From: Levilactobacillus huananensis
GTDB taxonomy: Bacteria; Bacillota; Bacilli; Lactobacillales; Lactobacillaceae
DNA length: 64,000 nt
Reading direction: 5' to 3'
Assembly (NCBI RefSeq): GCF_003946145.1
Contig: NZ_RHOC01000007.1
Coordinates: 1 to 64,000 of the forward strand
The number at the start of each line of letters is the position of its first letter. The stretch's first letter is position 1. The position numbers were made by a program, and so were the translations under genes. Below are positions 26,805 through 34,831 of this stretch, piece after piece. The notes under the pieces are model-generated. The model saw only the letters and a list, made by a program, of their open reading frames with translations, was not told where the DNA came from and did no database searches.

Positions 26805-27716
26805 ATGAAACAAGGAACCACGATCATCACACTAGACAACGGCTACCACCTCTGGACCAATACCCAAGGTACGGGTGACATTCACCTGCTCGCCTTACAC
26901 GGTGGCCCTGGTGGCAACCACGAGTATTGGGAAGACACCGCGAAACAATTAGCCAACCAAGGGCTCAATGTCCAGGTTCACATGTACGACCAACTCGGGT
27001 CCTGGTATTCAGATCAACCCGACTATAGCGACCCTGCGATCGCTAAAAAGTACCTGACTTACGACTACTTCCTGGATGAAGTCGAAGAAGTTCGCCAAAA
27101 GTTGGGCATCGACAAATTTTATTTGATTGGCCAATCATGGGGTGGTGCATTAGTTCAAATGTACGCTGCTAAGTATGGTCAACACTTAAAGGGTGCCATC
27201 ATTTCATCTATGGTTGACAACATCGACGAATACGTTGAAAGCATTAACCACATCCGTGAAACGGTTCTTTCCGCTGACCAAGTGGCCTACATGAAACAGG
27301 TTGAAGCCAATGGTAACTACGACGACCCTAAGTACCAAAGTTACGTGGACATCTTAAATGACGGCTACGTGGACCGTAAGAAACCCGCTGCTATCTCTCA
27401 CCTGATCAGCACGATGGCAACTGATGTTTACGGTGCCTTCCAAGGGGACAACGAATTTGTCATCAAGGGTAAGCTCAAGGAATGGAACTTCCGCGAACAT
27501 CTGAAGGAAATCCAAGTGCCAACGCTCTTGACCTTCGGTGAACACGAAACCATGCCACTTGCCACTGGTAAAAAGATGGCAGAATTGATCCCTCACTCTC
27601 GCTTTGTGACGACGCCTGAGGGTGGTCACCACCACATGATCGACAATGCCCCGGTCTACTATGACCATTTGGCAACGTTTATCCGCGACGTGGAATCTGA
27701 CAACTTTAACGCTTAA
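26805..27716 (+). CDS. pepI: Proline iminopeptidase PepI
   Basis: The 303-residue alpha/beta-hydrolase (family S33) removes N-terminal proline from peptides. The oxyanion motif HGGPGG is at 32-37 and the nucleophile elbow GQSWGG at 109-114 (Ser111). The catalytic His lies in the C-terminal GGHHHMIDN. GGGGGG precedes the ATG by 6 bases. It sits 83 bases after pepX; TGATAAAAT around 26762-26770 could be its own extended -10 promoter. A strong terminator ends the unit. Confidence 0.96.
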   Translation: MKQGTTIITLDNGYHLWTNTQGTGDIHLLALHGGPGGNHEYWEDTAKQLANQGLNVQVHMYDQLGSWYSDQPDYSDPAIAKKYLTYDYFLDEVEEVRQKLGIDKFYLIGQSWGGALVQMYAAKYGQHLKGAIISSMVDNIDEYVESINHIRETVLSADQVAYMKQVEANGNYDDPKYQSYVDILNDGYVDRKKPAAISHLISTMATDVYGAFQGDNEFVIKGKLKEWNFREHLKEIQVPTLLTFGEHETMPLATGKKMAELIPHSRFVTTPEGGHHHMIDNAPVYYDHLATFIRDVESDNFNA

Positions 27717-27724
27717 TTTACGAC

Positions 27725-27767
27725 AAAAAAGCCTGTGAAATCACTGATGACTTCACAGGCTTTTTTA
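27725..27767. terminator. Bidirectional intrinsic terminator after pepI
   Basis: AAAAAAGCCTGTGAA and TTCACAGGCTTTTTT form a stem with an interior mismatched region and A/T tracts on both sides. It also serves the convergent secreted-protein gene. Confidence 0.92.
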
Positions 27768-27796
27768 CGCCTATTTTTAAGGCTTAGTTTTCGAAA

Positions 27797-28279
27797 CTAG
27801 AAATGCATATCATTCTTGACTTCCCAGTGTTTCGTGACTTTAAAATAGTTATGCGTTTCACCATATACATCCGTAATCTTTAAACGGACCTTCTTGTTTA
27901 CTTTTACCTTCTTAAGCTTCATCTTGCCAGAATCATCGTTACTCAGCAAGTACTTCAAGGTTCTGTAGCCTTTCTTATTCTTCTTGCTAAGTGTAAACGT
28001 TTTGTTCTTTTTTACCTTAGACCCCAGCTTTACTGTCCGACCACCATTACGATCCCATTTTCCAGAATTATACATGCCATAATTCACCCAAAAGGTGTTC
28101 TTTCCAATATGATATTGCATAAACCCAGAATCACCAATAGACCGAATCCAGACCCCCCTAAGCTCTTTGGGTGTCGTCCGGGCCTTCGCAGATGCTGTTG
28201 TGCCTGGCATCACGGCTCCCATACCAATCACCGCAATAAACGCCACTGCTAATCGATTTAACTTCTGATGTTTCGTCAT
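27797..28279 (-). CDS. Small secreted protein of unknown function (paralogue A)
   Basis: The 160-residue protein has a Sec signal peptide ending near TTASAKA. The mature part starts PKELRGVWIRS, followed by GKW.RNGG and a Lys-rich segment VKKNKTFTLSKKNKKGYRTLK. The same motifs recur in the neighbouring 28531-29064 protein, so the two are paralogues. The start is the ATG at 28279 with TTGGAGG upstream; the frame's earlier TTG overlaps that ribosome binding site. The beta-rich basic mature part may act at the cell surface, but I recognise no function. Confidence 0.75.
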   Translation of the reverse strand: MTKHQKLNRLAVAFIAVIGMGAVMPGTTASAKARTTPKELRGVWIRSIGDSGFMQYHIGKNTFWVNYGMYNSGKWDRNGGRTVKLGSKVKKNKTFTLSKKNKKGYRTLKYLLSNDDSGKMKLKKVKVNKKVRLKITDVYGETHNYFKVTKHWEVKNDMHF

Positions 28280-28462
28280 ATGTATTGCCTCCAAATAAAT
28301 TATGTCGTAAACAGATTACCTTCTTATCTTATCATGATGGTTTTCTCCATTCAATCAACGTCTAAAGGCAGTTCTGTCCCCCCAGCCTATGTTGGGCAAG
28401 GATTATCCACGACATGGAAACAACCATTTCAACACATAACCCAAAATACTGAACCTTACTCG

Positions 28463-28502
28463 AAAAAGGGACCTCAGAAATTGAAAATTCTGAAGTCCCC
28501 CC
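28463..28502 (-). terminator. Intrinsic terminator after the 28531 gene
   Basis: On the minus strand GGGGACTTCAGAA pairs with TTCTGAGGTCCC around a loop of about 7 bases, followed by TTTTT. Bases 28280-28462 upstream of the previous gene show nothing else that I can name. Confidence 0.85.
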
Positions 28503-28530
28503 TTTCGTTTACCTTTATCGCCTGAGATAA

Positions 28531-29064
28531 TCAGTCGTTAACCAAACCATTGTTCAGAAGCCAGGTCTTTGATGGTCTGAATGCGTTCGCTGTTTTTTTG
28601 GAGTCAACCTGTCCATTTTCATAAAATTTCATGCGCAGACGACTCTTTTTATTCACCCTAACTCTTTTAACTTTGAGCTGGTTGATCGTGCTGGCCGTAT
28701 CATTAAACTTCACTGTACGATAACCCGCTTTATCGCGTTTGCTGAGCGTAAAGGTCTTATTTTTCTTAACTTTATTGCTCAACTTTAAGGTATGCGCCCC
28801 ACAACGCGTCCATTTACCATTAAGATAGACGCCACCATCGCTAAACCACATGGTCTGCTTCATCAAGTGTAGCTGAGAATATCTAGGCTCCCTGGGAAAC
28901 CAGCCTGAATTAGGGTCCCCGTTCCAATGAATCCAGGTGCCTTGAACCTCTTTGGGCACTACCCGGGCCTTAGCCGATGCCGTCACTGGCATTAAAGCGG
29001 CCAAAGCGACCATGGTTGCAACGCTAATACCTATTTTCTTCAGTCCACATTCATGTGTCATCAT
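28531..29064 (-). CDS. Small secreted protein of unknown function (paralogue B)
   Basis: The 177-residue protein has a signal peptide ending at about VTASAKA, then PKEVQGTWIHW. It shares with its neighbour the blocks PKE(L/V).G.WI, GKW.R.G and KVKKNKTFTLSK..K.GYRT. I place the start at the first of two adjacent ATG codons (29064), directly after CAGGGGGGAAAC; the frame upstream runs through that site. It is monocistronic with its own terminator. Function unknown. Confidence 0.75.
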   Translation of the reverse strand: MMTHECGLKKIGISVATMVALAALMPVTASAKARVVPKEVQGTWIHWNGDPNSGWFPREPRYSQLHLMKQTMWFSDGGVYLNGKWTRCGAHTLKLSNKVKKNKTFTLSKRDKAGYRTVKFNDTASTINQLKVKRVRVNKKSRLRMKFYENGQVDSKKTANAFRPSKTWLLNNGLVND

Positions 29065-29161
29065 GTTTCCCCCCTGAACTGTTTTCTTATTCATTTTAAA
29101 TATAGCCTTATATCATAACTTAATCAATATAAGCGTCACGCGAAAGACTATTTGAGGCTAA

Positions 29162-29196
29162 AGAAAGGGCGCTAAGACAATGTCTTAACGCCCTTC
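29162..29196 (-). terminator. Intrinsic terminator after the L,D-transpeptidase gene
   Basis: On the minus strand AAGGGCGTTAAGACA pairs with TGTCTTAGCGCCCTT, followed by TCTTT. The stem is strong, the U-tract modest. Confidence 0.78.
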
Positions 29197-29265
29197 ATGT
29201 TCACTTCAGCTGCGTGCAAATCAACAGATTCATTCACCAGCACACTCACCGTTTTTGCCCTAAAA

Positions 29266-29850
29266 CTAGTGAATCACAACTTTCATCCCATAAGGCACGT
29301 TGTTGTAAACCCACTTTGCGTCGGCGACAGATAACCGCACACAGCCGTGTGACGCAGCCGTCTTACCGAGTTGCTTTGCTTCACTCTCAATATAATTTCC
29401 GTCTTTATCGGTTGGCACACTGTGGAAGAGGTAAATACCATGGTCCTTCCAGGATACCCAATACTTCGCGCCTTCGCCTGAGTTTTGGTTGTAGAAGAAC
29501 TTCCCCCGCTCGGCTTGAATGTAGTAGGTTCCATGCGGGGTAGCATTGTCCTTGCCTGTCCCCGTTGAACAGTACATCGTATAGAGCACTTTGTTGCCAC
29601 TTCTGATGTAGACGCGCTGTTTGCTAGTATTCACATCTAACCAGGCATGGGGAAACGTCTTCAGATTAGGGTAGTCCTTTTCTTCCGAAGGCGCTCGCCA
29701 ATCAATCCGCTTAGGTGCCGCGACCTTATTGCGGATCGTCCGTGCGACCGGTGTCCGGTTAGCGGAAGTCCGCTGGATCACGCGATTGATGCCAACACCC
29801 GCTACAATGACCAATACGACAATGACGAGTAACTGTCTAAAACGTCTCAT
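29266..29850 (-). CDS. L,D-transpeptidase (YkuD domain)
   Basis: The 194-residue cell-surface enzyme has an N-terminal membrane anchor (about 6-20) and a YkuD domain. The domain has HGTYYI, the catalytic His near 143 (LFHSVP) and the SHGCVR motif at 167-172 (Cys170). The enzymes cross-link peptidoglycan or remodel it. AAAGGACGG precedes the ATG. It is monocistronic. Confidence 0.92.
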   Translation of the reverse strand: MRRFRQLLVIVVLVIVAGVGINRVIQRTSANRTPVARTIRNKVAAPKRIDWRAPSEEKDYPNLKTFPHAWLDVNTSKQRVYIRSGNKVLYTMYCSTGTGKDNATPHGTYYIQAERGKFFYNQNSGEGAKYWVSWKDHGIYLFHSVPTDKDGNYIESEAKQLGKTAASHGCVRLSVADAKWVYNNVPYGMKVVIH

Positions 29851-29949
29851 GTTCTGCCGTCCTTTTCAGTAAAATTCATGTTAGCTTCACTGTAACGGAT
29901 CTTGCGTCAAAAGGGAACGGTCTTAACCGAATTATAACCTTACCGTAAC

Positions 29950-31506
29950 TTACTCTTGCGGCGCATTCCGTAGACTTAGCTTCTCCACGTTCAAGATCTT
30001 GTCGACCAAACCCGTATAAAAGCTCTCCTCATGGCTGACGATGATGGCGTTCCCAGGGAACTTGTCGATAGCCTCTTTCAAGGCATGTTTCGTTTCATCG
30101 TCCAAATGGTTCGTAGGTTCGTCCATAATCAGAAAGTTTGCGGGTTCGAATTCCAGCAAAGCGAGCTTAACCTTCGTCTGCTCCCCCCCGGAAAGTTCCC
30201 CAATGGGCTTCATGGCGTTGGCGGAGTCCAAACCACACTTGGACAGCTTGCCCCGGATGGCCTTTTGTGGCATCTTTTCATACTTAGCTTGAATGATCTG
30301 AAGTGGCGTTTGCCGGTTGTTTTCCCAGACCAAGTCTTGACTAAAATAGCTAATCCGAGCGGAAGGTGAAAAGCTTGCCGATCCACCCTTGGCCTTAATG
30401 ATCCCCAAGATGGACTTGATCAGCGTTGACTTCCCAACCCCATTGAATCCGGTCAAGCCGACCTTTTGGTCAGTCGTCACGGAGAACGTTACGGGCTTCA
30501 GCAATGGCCGGTCGTAACCGACGGATAATTCATCCACCACCAGGGCGTTCTGCGACCCAGTTTCCTGATAAGGGAAATCAAAGTGAGCTTGGATGTTCGT
30601 CGAGGGTGGATCGACCCGTTCCATCCGATTCAGCATCTTTTCTCGTGACTTAGCCATTGTTGACTTCGTCCCAGCCTTATTCTTCCGAATAAAGCGTTCA
30701 GCCTTTTCAATCACGACCTGTTGCTTATCGAATTCACGTTGCTGAACCTTTTCCTTCTCAGCCCGTTGACGCATGGCCTGTTTGAAGTTTCCCCGGTATT
30801 TGGTAATTTGCCCAAAGGCCAAATTAATGATACAGTTCGTCACATTTTGTAAGAAATCATAGTCATGAGAGATGATGAGGGCGGCACCCTCAAAGTTATT
30901 CAAGTAGTCCTCCAACCACGCAATATGCGCAGTATCCAAATAGTTGGTCGGTTCGTCCAACAGGATTACATCTGGATTTTCCAAGAGCAGCTTGGCCAAG
31001 ATAATCTTGGATCGTTGTCCACCGGACATTTTGGCGACCTCATGGTCACGGCCGATGTCATCGAGACCCAGACCTGAAATCACCCGTTCGATTTCAGTTT
31101 CCACGCCGTAAAAGTTCCGAGCGTCGAGTTCTTCTTGGATACGGCCGGCACGCTCTAAGAGCTTGTCGTCCATGCTTTCAGCATATTCCGAATACAAAGC
31201 CGTCATTCGGTCATTCATCTCATATAAGTCCGCGTAGGCCGTGTGGAGAAAATCAATCAACTGCATCCCCGCAGGAATATCCGCGTATTGGTCCAAGTAC
31301 CCGATATGGGTTTTCTTCTGCCACTTGATGCTTCCAGTCAGTGGCAGTTCTTGTCCTGTAATAATTTTAATCAAGGTTGACTTGCCGACACCGTTTTGCC
31401 CAACGACGCCCATGTGTTCTCCCTTGTTGAGTTGAAAACTGGCACCTTCGTACAGTTTCTTATCAGCGAAACTCATGCTCAGGTTGTCAACTTCTAATAG
31501 TGGCAC
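29950..31506 (-). CDS. ABC-F family ATPase (YbiT-like)
   Basis: The 518-residue soluble protein has two ABC domains and no membrane segments. The first has Walker A GQNGVGKS and signature KMSGGQRSK. The second has GFNGVGKS and ELSGGEQTK. The P-site interaction linker between them (about 240-310) is charged and helical. ABC-F proteins act on the ribosome. The length and the LDEPTNYLDTAHI pattern fit the YbiT branch rather than an antibiotic-resistance branch. The start is GTG at 31506 after AGGAAGGA; no nearby ATG fits. A stem-loop lies in its leader. Confidence 0.92.
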   Translation of the reverse strand: MPLLEVDNLSMSFADKKLYEGASFQLNKGEHMGVVGQNGVGKSTLIKIITGQELPLTGSIKWQKKTHIGYLDQYADIPAGMQLIDFLHTAYADLYEMNDRMTALYSEYAESMDDKLLERAGRIQEELDARNFYGVETEIERVISGLGLDDIGRDHEVAKMSGGQRSKIILAKLLLENPDVILLDEPTNYLDTAHIAWLEDYLNNFEGAALIISHDYDFLQNVTNCIINLAFGQITKYRGNFKQAMRQRAEKEKVQQREFDKQQVVIEKAERFIRKNKAGTKSTMAKSREKMLNRMERVDPPSTNIQAHFDFPYQETGSQNALVVDELSVGYDRPLLKPVTFSVTTDQKVGLTGFNGVGKSTLIKSILGIIKAKGGSASFSPSARISYFSQDLVWENNRQTPLQIIQAKYEKMPQKAIRGKLSKCGLDSANAMKPIGELSGGEQTKVKLALLEFEPANFLIMDEPTNHLDDETKHALKEAIDKFPGNAIIVSHEESFYTGLVDKILNVEKLSLRNAPQE

Positions 31507-31532
31507 AAAAATCCTTCCTCTCTCTTAACGCA

Positions 31533-31563
31533 ATAAAAGCCTCGACAGCGTCAAGGCCTTTAT
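31533..31563 (-). promoter_or_regulatory. Stem-loop in the leader of the ABC-F gene
   Basis: On the minus strand AAAGGCCTTGAC pairs (two G-U wobbles) with GTCGAGGCTTTT, and ATTGCG follows. It ends 27 bases upstream of the GTG start. It could be a weak terminator used for attenuation, or a 5' stabiliser; I cannot decide. Confidence 0.45.
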
Positions 31564-31645
31564 CTAAACAATATATAAGTAGTAACTTACCACGAAACGC
31601 CCGCGTTAGTCAACTTCACCGCCTAGGGTCCCGAGGGTTATCTAT

Positions 31646-31653
31646 GCTATAAT
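31646..31653 (+). promoter_or_regulatory. Extended -10 promoter of the VOC-CPBP unit
   Basis: TGC followed by TATAAT (hexamer 31648-31653) lies 32 bases before the start codon. No clear -35 is visible. Confidence 0.55.
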
Positions 31654-31685
31654 GGTTGAAATTTACTAGTTAAGGACTGACTGTC

Positions 31686-32069
31686 ATGAATATTCGAAAC
31701 ATCGATCATCTTACGCTCACCGTTAGCGACTTGGACCGCGCACTTCGCTGGTATCACGAGGTCTTAGACCTCCCTGTCATCACCTTCGACGATGGCCGTA
31801 AGGGCGTTAAACTTGGCAAACAGAAACTGAATTTCCAAGTAACTGATAACCCCCATCTGCCCGTTGCTAAACACCCAACGATTGGCGCCGCGGATTTTGC
31901 CATCATTGCAACCGATCCCCTGGCTAACATTCTGGCTCACCTCACCAACTATGCGGTTGAGATCGTAGATGGCCCTATCCCTAAGCAAGGCGCCCAGGGT
32001 CCAATGACCTCCATTTACGTCCGAGATCCGGATGAAAACCTTATTGAAATTGGTAAATACGACAACTAA
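31686..32069 (+). CDS. VOC-family (glyoxalase-like) protein
   Basis: The 127-residue protein is a single vicinal-oxygen-chelate fold. The N-terminal IDHLTLTVSDLDRALRWYHEVL and the C-terminal YVRDPDENLIEIG carry the expected metal-ligand positions (His8 region, Glu in LIEI). The substrate is unknown; relatives include glyoxalases, dioxygenases and fosfomycin-type resistance enzymes. The CPBP protease gene follows after 16 bases. Confidence 0.85.
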   Translation: MNIRNIDHLTLTVSDLDRALRWYHEVLDLPVITFDDGRKGVKLGKQKLNFQVTDNPHLPVAKHPTIGAADFAIIATDPLANILAHLTNYAVEIVDGPIPKQGAQGPMTSIYVRDPDENLIEIGKYDN

Positions 32070-32085
32070 TGGGAGGTCAGCTTGA

Positions 32086-32778
32086 ATGAATATGTTTGGT
32101 TCTAGTACCCGCTGGCTCCTGGATTGGTTCAAACGCGACCTTCAGTGGGTTGGGTTTCTTGTTCTCTATCTGATTGATAGCATGATCCTCTTGCTGGCTA
32201 CTGATCAGGCGAGCCGTGGTGGCGCCACCAACCAACTGATTGGGACGATGCTGATTTACTCCGGTCTTTTGTTGGCACTCATCACCTGGCGCTATCAAAA
32301 GCAACTCCAGAGAAATAATCCCCGACAGATCGGTCGAACCGCCTTTTCGTGGAAAACAATCATCCAACTAGTGGGCTTCTTTATTCTCATGATGGCCATC
32401 CAATACGCCTGGGGACTACTGATCCACTTCCACATCCTGCCGAGTCCGACTAATCAGCAGATCATCAATCAGCAAGTGGTCAAATTACCTTTCTGGAATA
32501 CGGCTTATCCAATCTTGCTGGCGCCGATTTATGAAGAATTCATCTTCCGTGGGATCTTCCTGAACTACTTCTTTAGAAAGAATACCCGACTCATGAATTT
32601 TCTCGGGGTCTTCATCTCTGGAATTATCTTCGGCAGTATGCACGTCTCCGGCCTATCACCAACCCTACTTATGTATTCTGGACTTGGGTGGGTACTCGGG
32701 GCGGCTTACCTGCACTTCAAAGATATTCGCTATAACATCATCTTACATTTCCTAAATAATTTGATGTCACTAATCTAA
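32086..32778 (+). CDS. CPBP-family intramembrane glutamic protease
   Basis: The 230-residue membrane protein has about six to eight segments. The catalytic motif EExxxR is seen in YEEFIFRG, with the second motif FGSMH and the third HFLNN near the C-terminus. Relatives include type II CAAX prenyl proteases and bacteriocin-immunity Abi proteins; a specific role is not evident. GGGAGGTCAGCTTGA precedes the ATG. Confidence 0.9.
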   Translation: MNMFGSSTRWLLDWFKRDLQWVGFLVLYLIDSMILLLATDQASRGGATNQLIGTMLIYSGLLLALITWRYQKQLQRNNPRQIGRTAFSWKTIIQLVGFFILMMAIQYAWGLLIHFHILPSPTNQQIINQQVVKLPFWNTAYPILLAPIYEEFIFRGIFLNYFFRKNTRLMNFLGVFISGIIFGSMHVSGLSPTLLMYSGLGWVLGAAYLHFKDIRYNIILHFLNNLMSLI

Positions 32779-32787
32779 TGGTAAACA

Positions 32788-32824
32788 AAAAGGTCCGCCG
32801 AGAATTACTCGGCGGACCTTTCTT
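32788..32824. terminator. Bidirectional intrinsic terminator
   Basis: AAAGGTCCGCCGA pairs with TCGGCGGACCTTT around 7 bases. T-tracts follow on both strands, stronger on the minus strand. It ends the CPBP unit and any minus-strand transcript from the 33000 region. Confidence 0.93.
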
Positions 32825-33144
32825 GCACCACAGGACGCTAGCCCGTCGCTGATGGTGGTGACCTTTTAGTGCCGCTATCACTGGGATAGTGACCTTCTCA
32901 TTACGGTTAGTCCGTTTAGGTCTTCAACCAGAAGCTTCCACAACTTTGTTTACGGCTTCCCCCGAATACCTCAGAAAAACCCGTAATCTTAAATACGGCC
33001 TTAGTATACGGCTGATTTATCGGAAGATAAAGCAAATCTCCACACATTCACGATAGTGGCGTACAGTATTAACGACTATTGGCTAGATTTGTCCGAAAGC
33101 GCTGAATCGTGGGCTGATTAGTCCGTGGTGACTTTCCCTCTGTC
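32825..33144. other. Unassigned 320-base intergenic region, possible small RNA
   Basis: No ORF stands out. On the minus strand TATACT (33003-33008) lies 17 bases from TTTATC (33026-33031), a plausible promoter. A transcript from it would run about 210 bases to the bidirectional terminator at 32788. The region holds several short hairpins but matches no RNA family that I can recognise. It could equally be the 3' untranslated part of the minus-strand ABC operon that ends at 33145. Confidence 0.3.
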
Positions 33145-33912
33145 TTAATCGGCAAATAGGCCCAATAAATCTTCCTGTCGAATGCGCTGCTTCTCCTCGC
33201 CACGCACATCCAACTTAATCTGACCATCTTGAACCATAACCAACCGATTGCCGTAAGTTAATGCGTCACTCATCTTATGGGTAATCATCAGTGTGGTTAA
33301 ATGATTCTCGGCCACAATCTTTTGGGTCAGTGCCATCACTTGGCGACTAGTCTGAGGATCCAAGGCCGCCGTATGTTCATCCAATAAAAGTAATTCTGGA
33401 TGGCTCAAGGTTGCCATCAGTAGCGATAATGCCTGGCGTTGACCACCGGACAAGTATTTCACCTGTGTGGTCAGTCGATCTTCTAACCCCATGTTCAGGG
33501 GCTGCAGGAGAGCTCGATAGGCTGTGGTCTGCCCCTTGTGCCGAAATCCGCGGAGACTCATGCTGCCGGTGTGTTGCTCCGCCAACGTGAGATTCTCGGC
33601 GACACTCAGTTCCCCAGCCGTGCCCATCTTAGGATCTTGGAAAACCCGGGACAACCAACGTGACCGGTATGCCACGGGTTTGTGCGTCACATCATGGTCA
33701 GCGAGCCGCAACTCACCGGCGTCGACCGGCAACGTTCCCGCAATCGTATTGAGAAGTGTTGATTTCCCAGCACCATTGTTTCCAATAACGGCCACAAAGT
33801 CCCCAGGGGCAATAGTGAGACTAACATCCTTTAAGACATGACGCTCATTTACCGTTCCGGGAAAGAAGACCTTCTGTAGGTGCTTGACGCTTAAGACTGC
33901 TGGTTGTGGCAT
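33145..33912 (-). CDS. TrpXYZ-type ABC transporter ATP-binding protein (operon 1)
   Basis: The 255-residue ATPase belongs to the importer paired with ABC_sub_bind receptors. Walker A GNNGAGKS, signature YLSGGQRQALS and Walker B LLLLDEHTAALDPQT are all present; the DEHTAALDP form is characteristic of this family. The start is the ATG at 33912 with TTGGAG upstream. It overlaps the permease gene by 68 bases, much more than in the paralogous operon 2 (8 bases). It is the last gene of the minus-strand operon whose leader encodes a Phe-rich peptide. Confidence 0.9.
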   Translation of the reverse strand: MPQPAVLSVKHLQKVFFPGTVNERHVLKDVSLTIAPGDFVAVIGNNGAGKSTLLNTIAGTLPVDAGELRLADHDVTHKPVAYRSRWLSRVFQDPKMGTAGELSVAENLTLAEQHTGSMSLRGFRHKGQTTAYRALLQPLNMGLEDRLTTQVKYLSGGQRQALSLLMATLSHPELLLLDEHTAALDPQTSRQVMALTQKIVAENHLTTLMITHKMSDALTYGNRLVMVQDGQIKLDVRGEEKQRIRQEDLLGLFAD

Positions 33913-34810
33913 GCTGATCGACTCCAATCTGTTTGAGATAACGTTTCAACTGTTGCTTCGTCTGTAACTTATTGCGTAATAATGGCAAGCAAATCACGAT
34001 CACTAGGATCCCTGCTGAGAGAATCTTGAGGTCGTCGACTGGGAAACCCAGACCCATGGCAACGGTCAGGAGGTAACGATAAATCACGGCTCCCAAGACC
34101 ATTGCGGTCAAACGTAACCAAATCTGGCGTCCTCGTAAGAAGATCTCGCCAACCAGAACGGAGGCCAGGCCAATCACGATCGTCCCAATCCCCATGCCAA
34201 TGTCGGCGAACCCATTACTCTGGGCAATCAGAGCCCCAGAAAGGGCGATACAACCGTTAGAAACCATATATCCCAGAATCACCATCCGGTCGGTATAAAT
34301 CCCGTTAGCGGCACTCATAGCGGCATTATTCCCAGTAGCCATTAGCGAAAGTCCGAGTCGGGTCCGGAACAACCAGATGAGACTCGCCATGACCAGGGCT
34401 GTCACGCCTAGACCCACGACAATGGTCTGAAAATCCAGCGACCAGGTTGCCGGTAGATAACTGGTCAAAACCTGTTGATCGAGAAGCGGCACGTTAGACT
34501 TCCCCATCACGTGCATGTTAACGGAGTACAGTCCCGTCATCGTGAGAATCCCCGCCAATAAGGAAGGCATTTTTAGTTTAGTGTCCAACATTCCCGTCAC
34601 CCAACCAGCCAGGCAGCCGGCTAAGAACCCTAATAGGCTAGCCACAATAGCTGATTGTCCGTGAATCATGGCGCTGACGGTCACCGCGGCTCCTAGTGGG
34701 AAGCTCCCTTCGGTGGTCAAGTCAGGAATATCTAAAATACGAAATGTCAGGAAAACCCCAATGACCAGGGGTGCCCACAGAAGGCCTTGACCGATACTCG
34801 TGATTAACAT
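33845..34810 (-). CDS. TrpXYZ-type ABC transporter permease (operon 1)
   Basis: The 321-residue membrane protein has about eight segments and the family opening LITSIGQGLLWAPLVIGVFLTFRILD. The motif ANGIYTDRMVILGYMVSNGCIALSGALIAQ is shared with the operon 2 permease. The C-terminus is about 20 residues longer than the paralogue and is polar. ABC_sub_bind systems import aromatic amino acids in the few cases studied (TrpXYZ of streptococci). Confidence 0.9.
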   Translation of the reverse strand: MLITSIGQGLLWAPLVIGVFLTFRILDIPDLTTEGSFPLGAAVTVSAMIHGQSAIVASLLGFLAGCLAGWVTGMLDTKLKMPSLLAGILTMTGLYSVNMHVMGKSNVPLLDQQVLTSYLPATWSLDFQTIVVGLGVTALVMASLIWLFRTRLGLSLMATGNNAAMSAANGIYTDRMVILGYMVSNGCIALSGALIAQSNGFADIGMGIGTIVIGLASVLVGEIFLRGRQIWLRLTAMVLGAVIYRYLLTVAMGLGFPVDDLKILSAGILVIVICLPLLRNKLQTKQQLKRYLKQIGVDQHATTSSLKRQAPTEGLLSRNGK

Positions 34811-34831
34811 TACTGATCATCCTTTCTAAAC

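Noticed and set aside
32086-32778. Bacteriocin immunity role for the CPBP protein
   Set aside because: No bacteriocin precursor, histidine kinase or exporter lies nearby, so a specific immunity role is not supported.
32825-33144. 6S RNA, tmRNA, RNase P RNA or SRP RNA in the 320-base gap
   Set aside because: None of the conserved sequences of these RNAs could be recognised.
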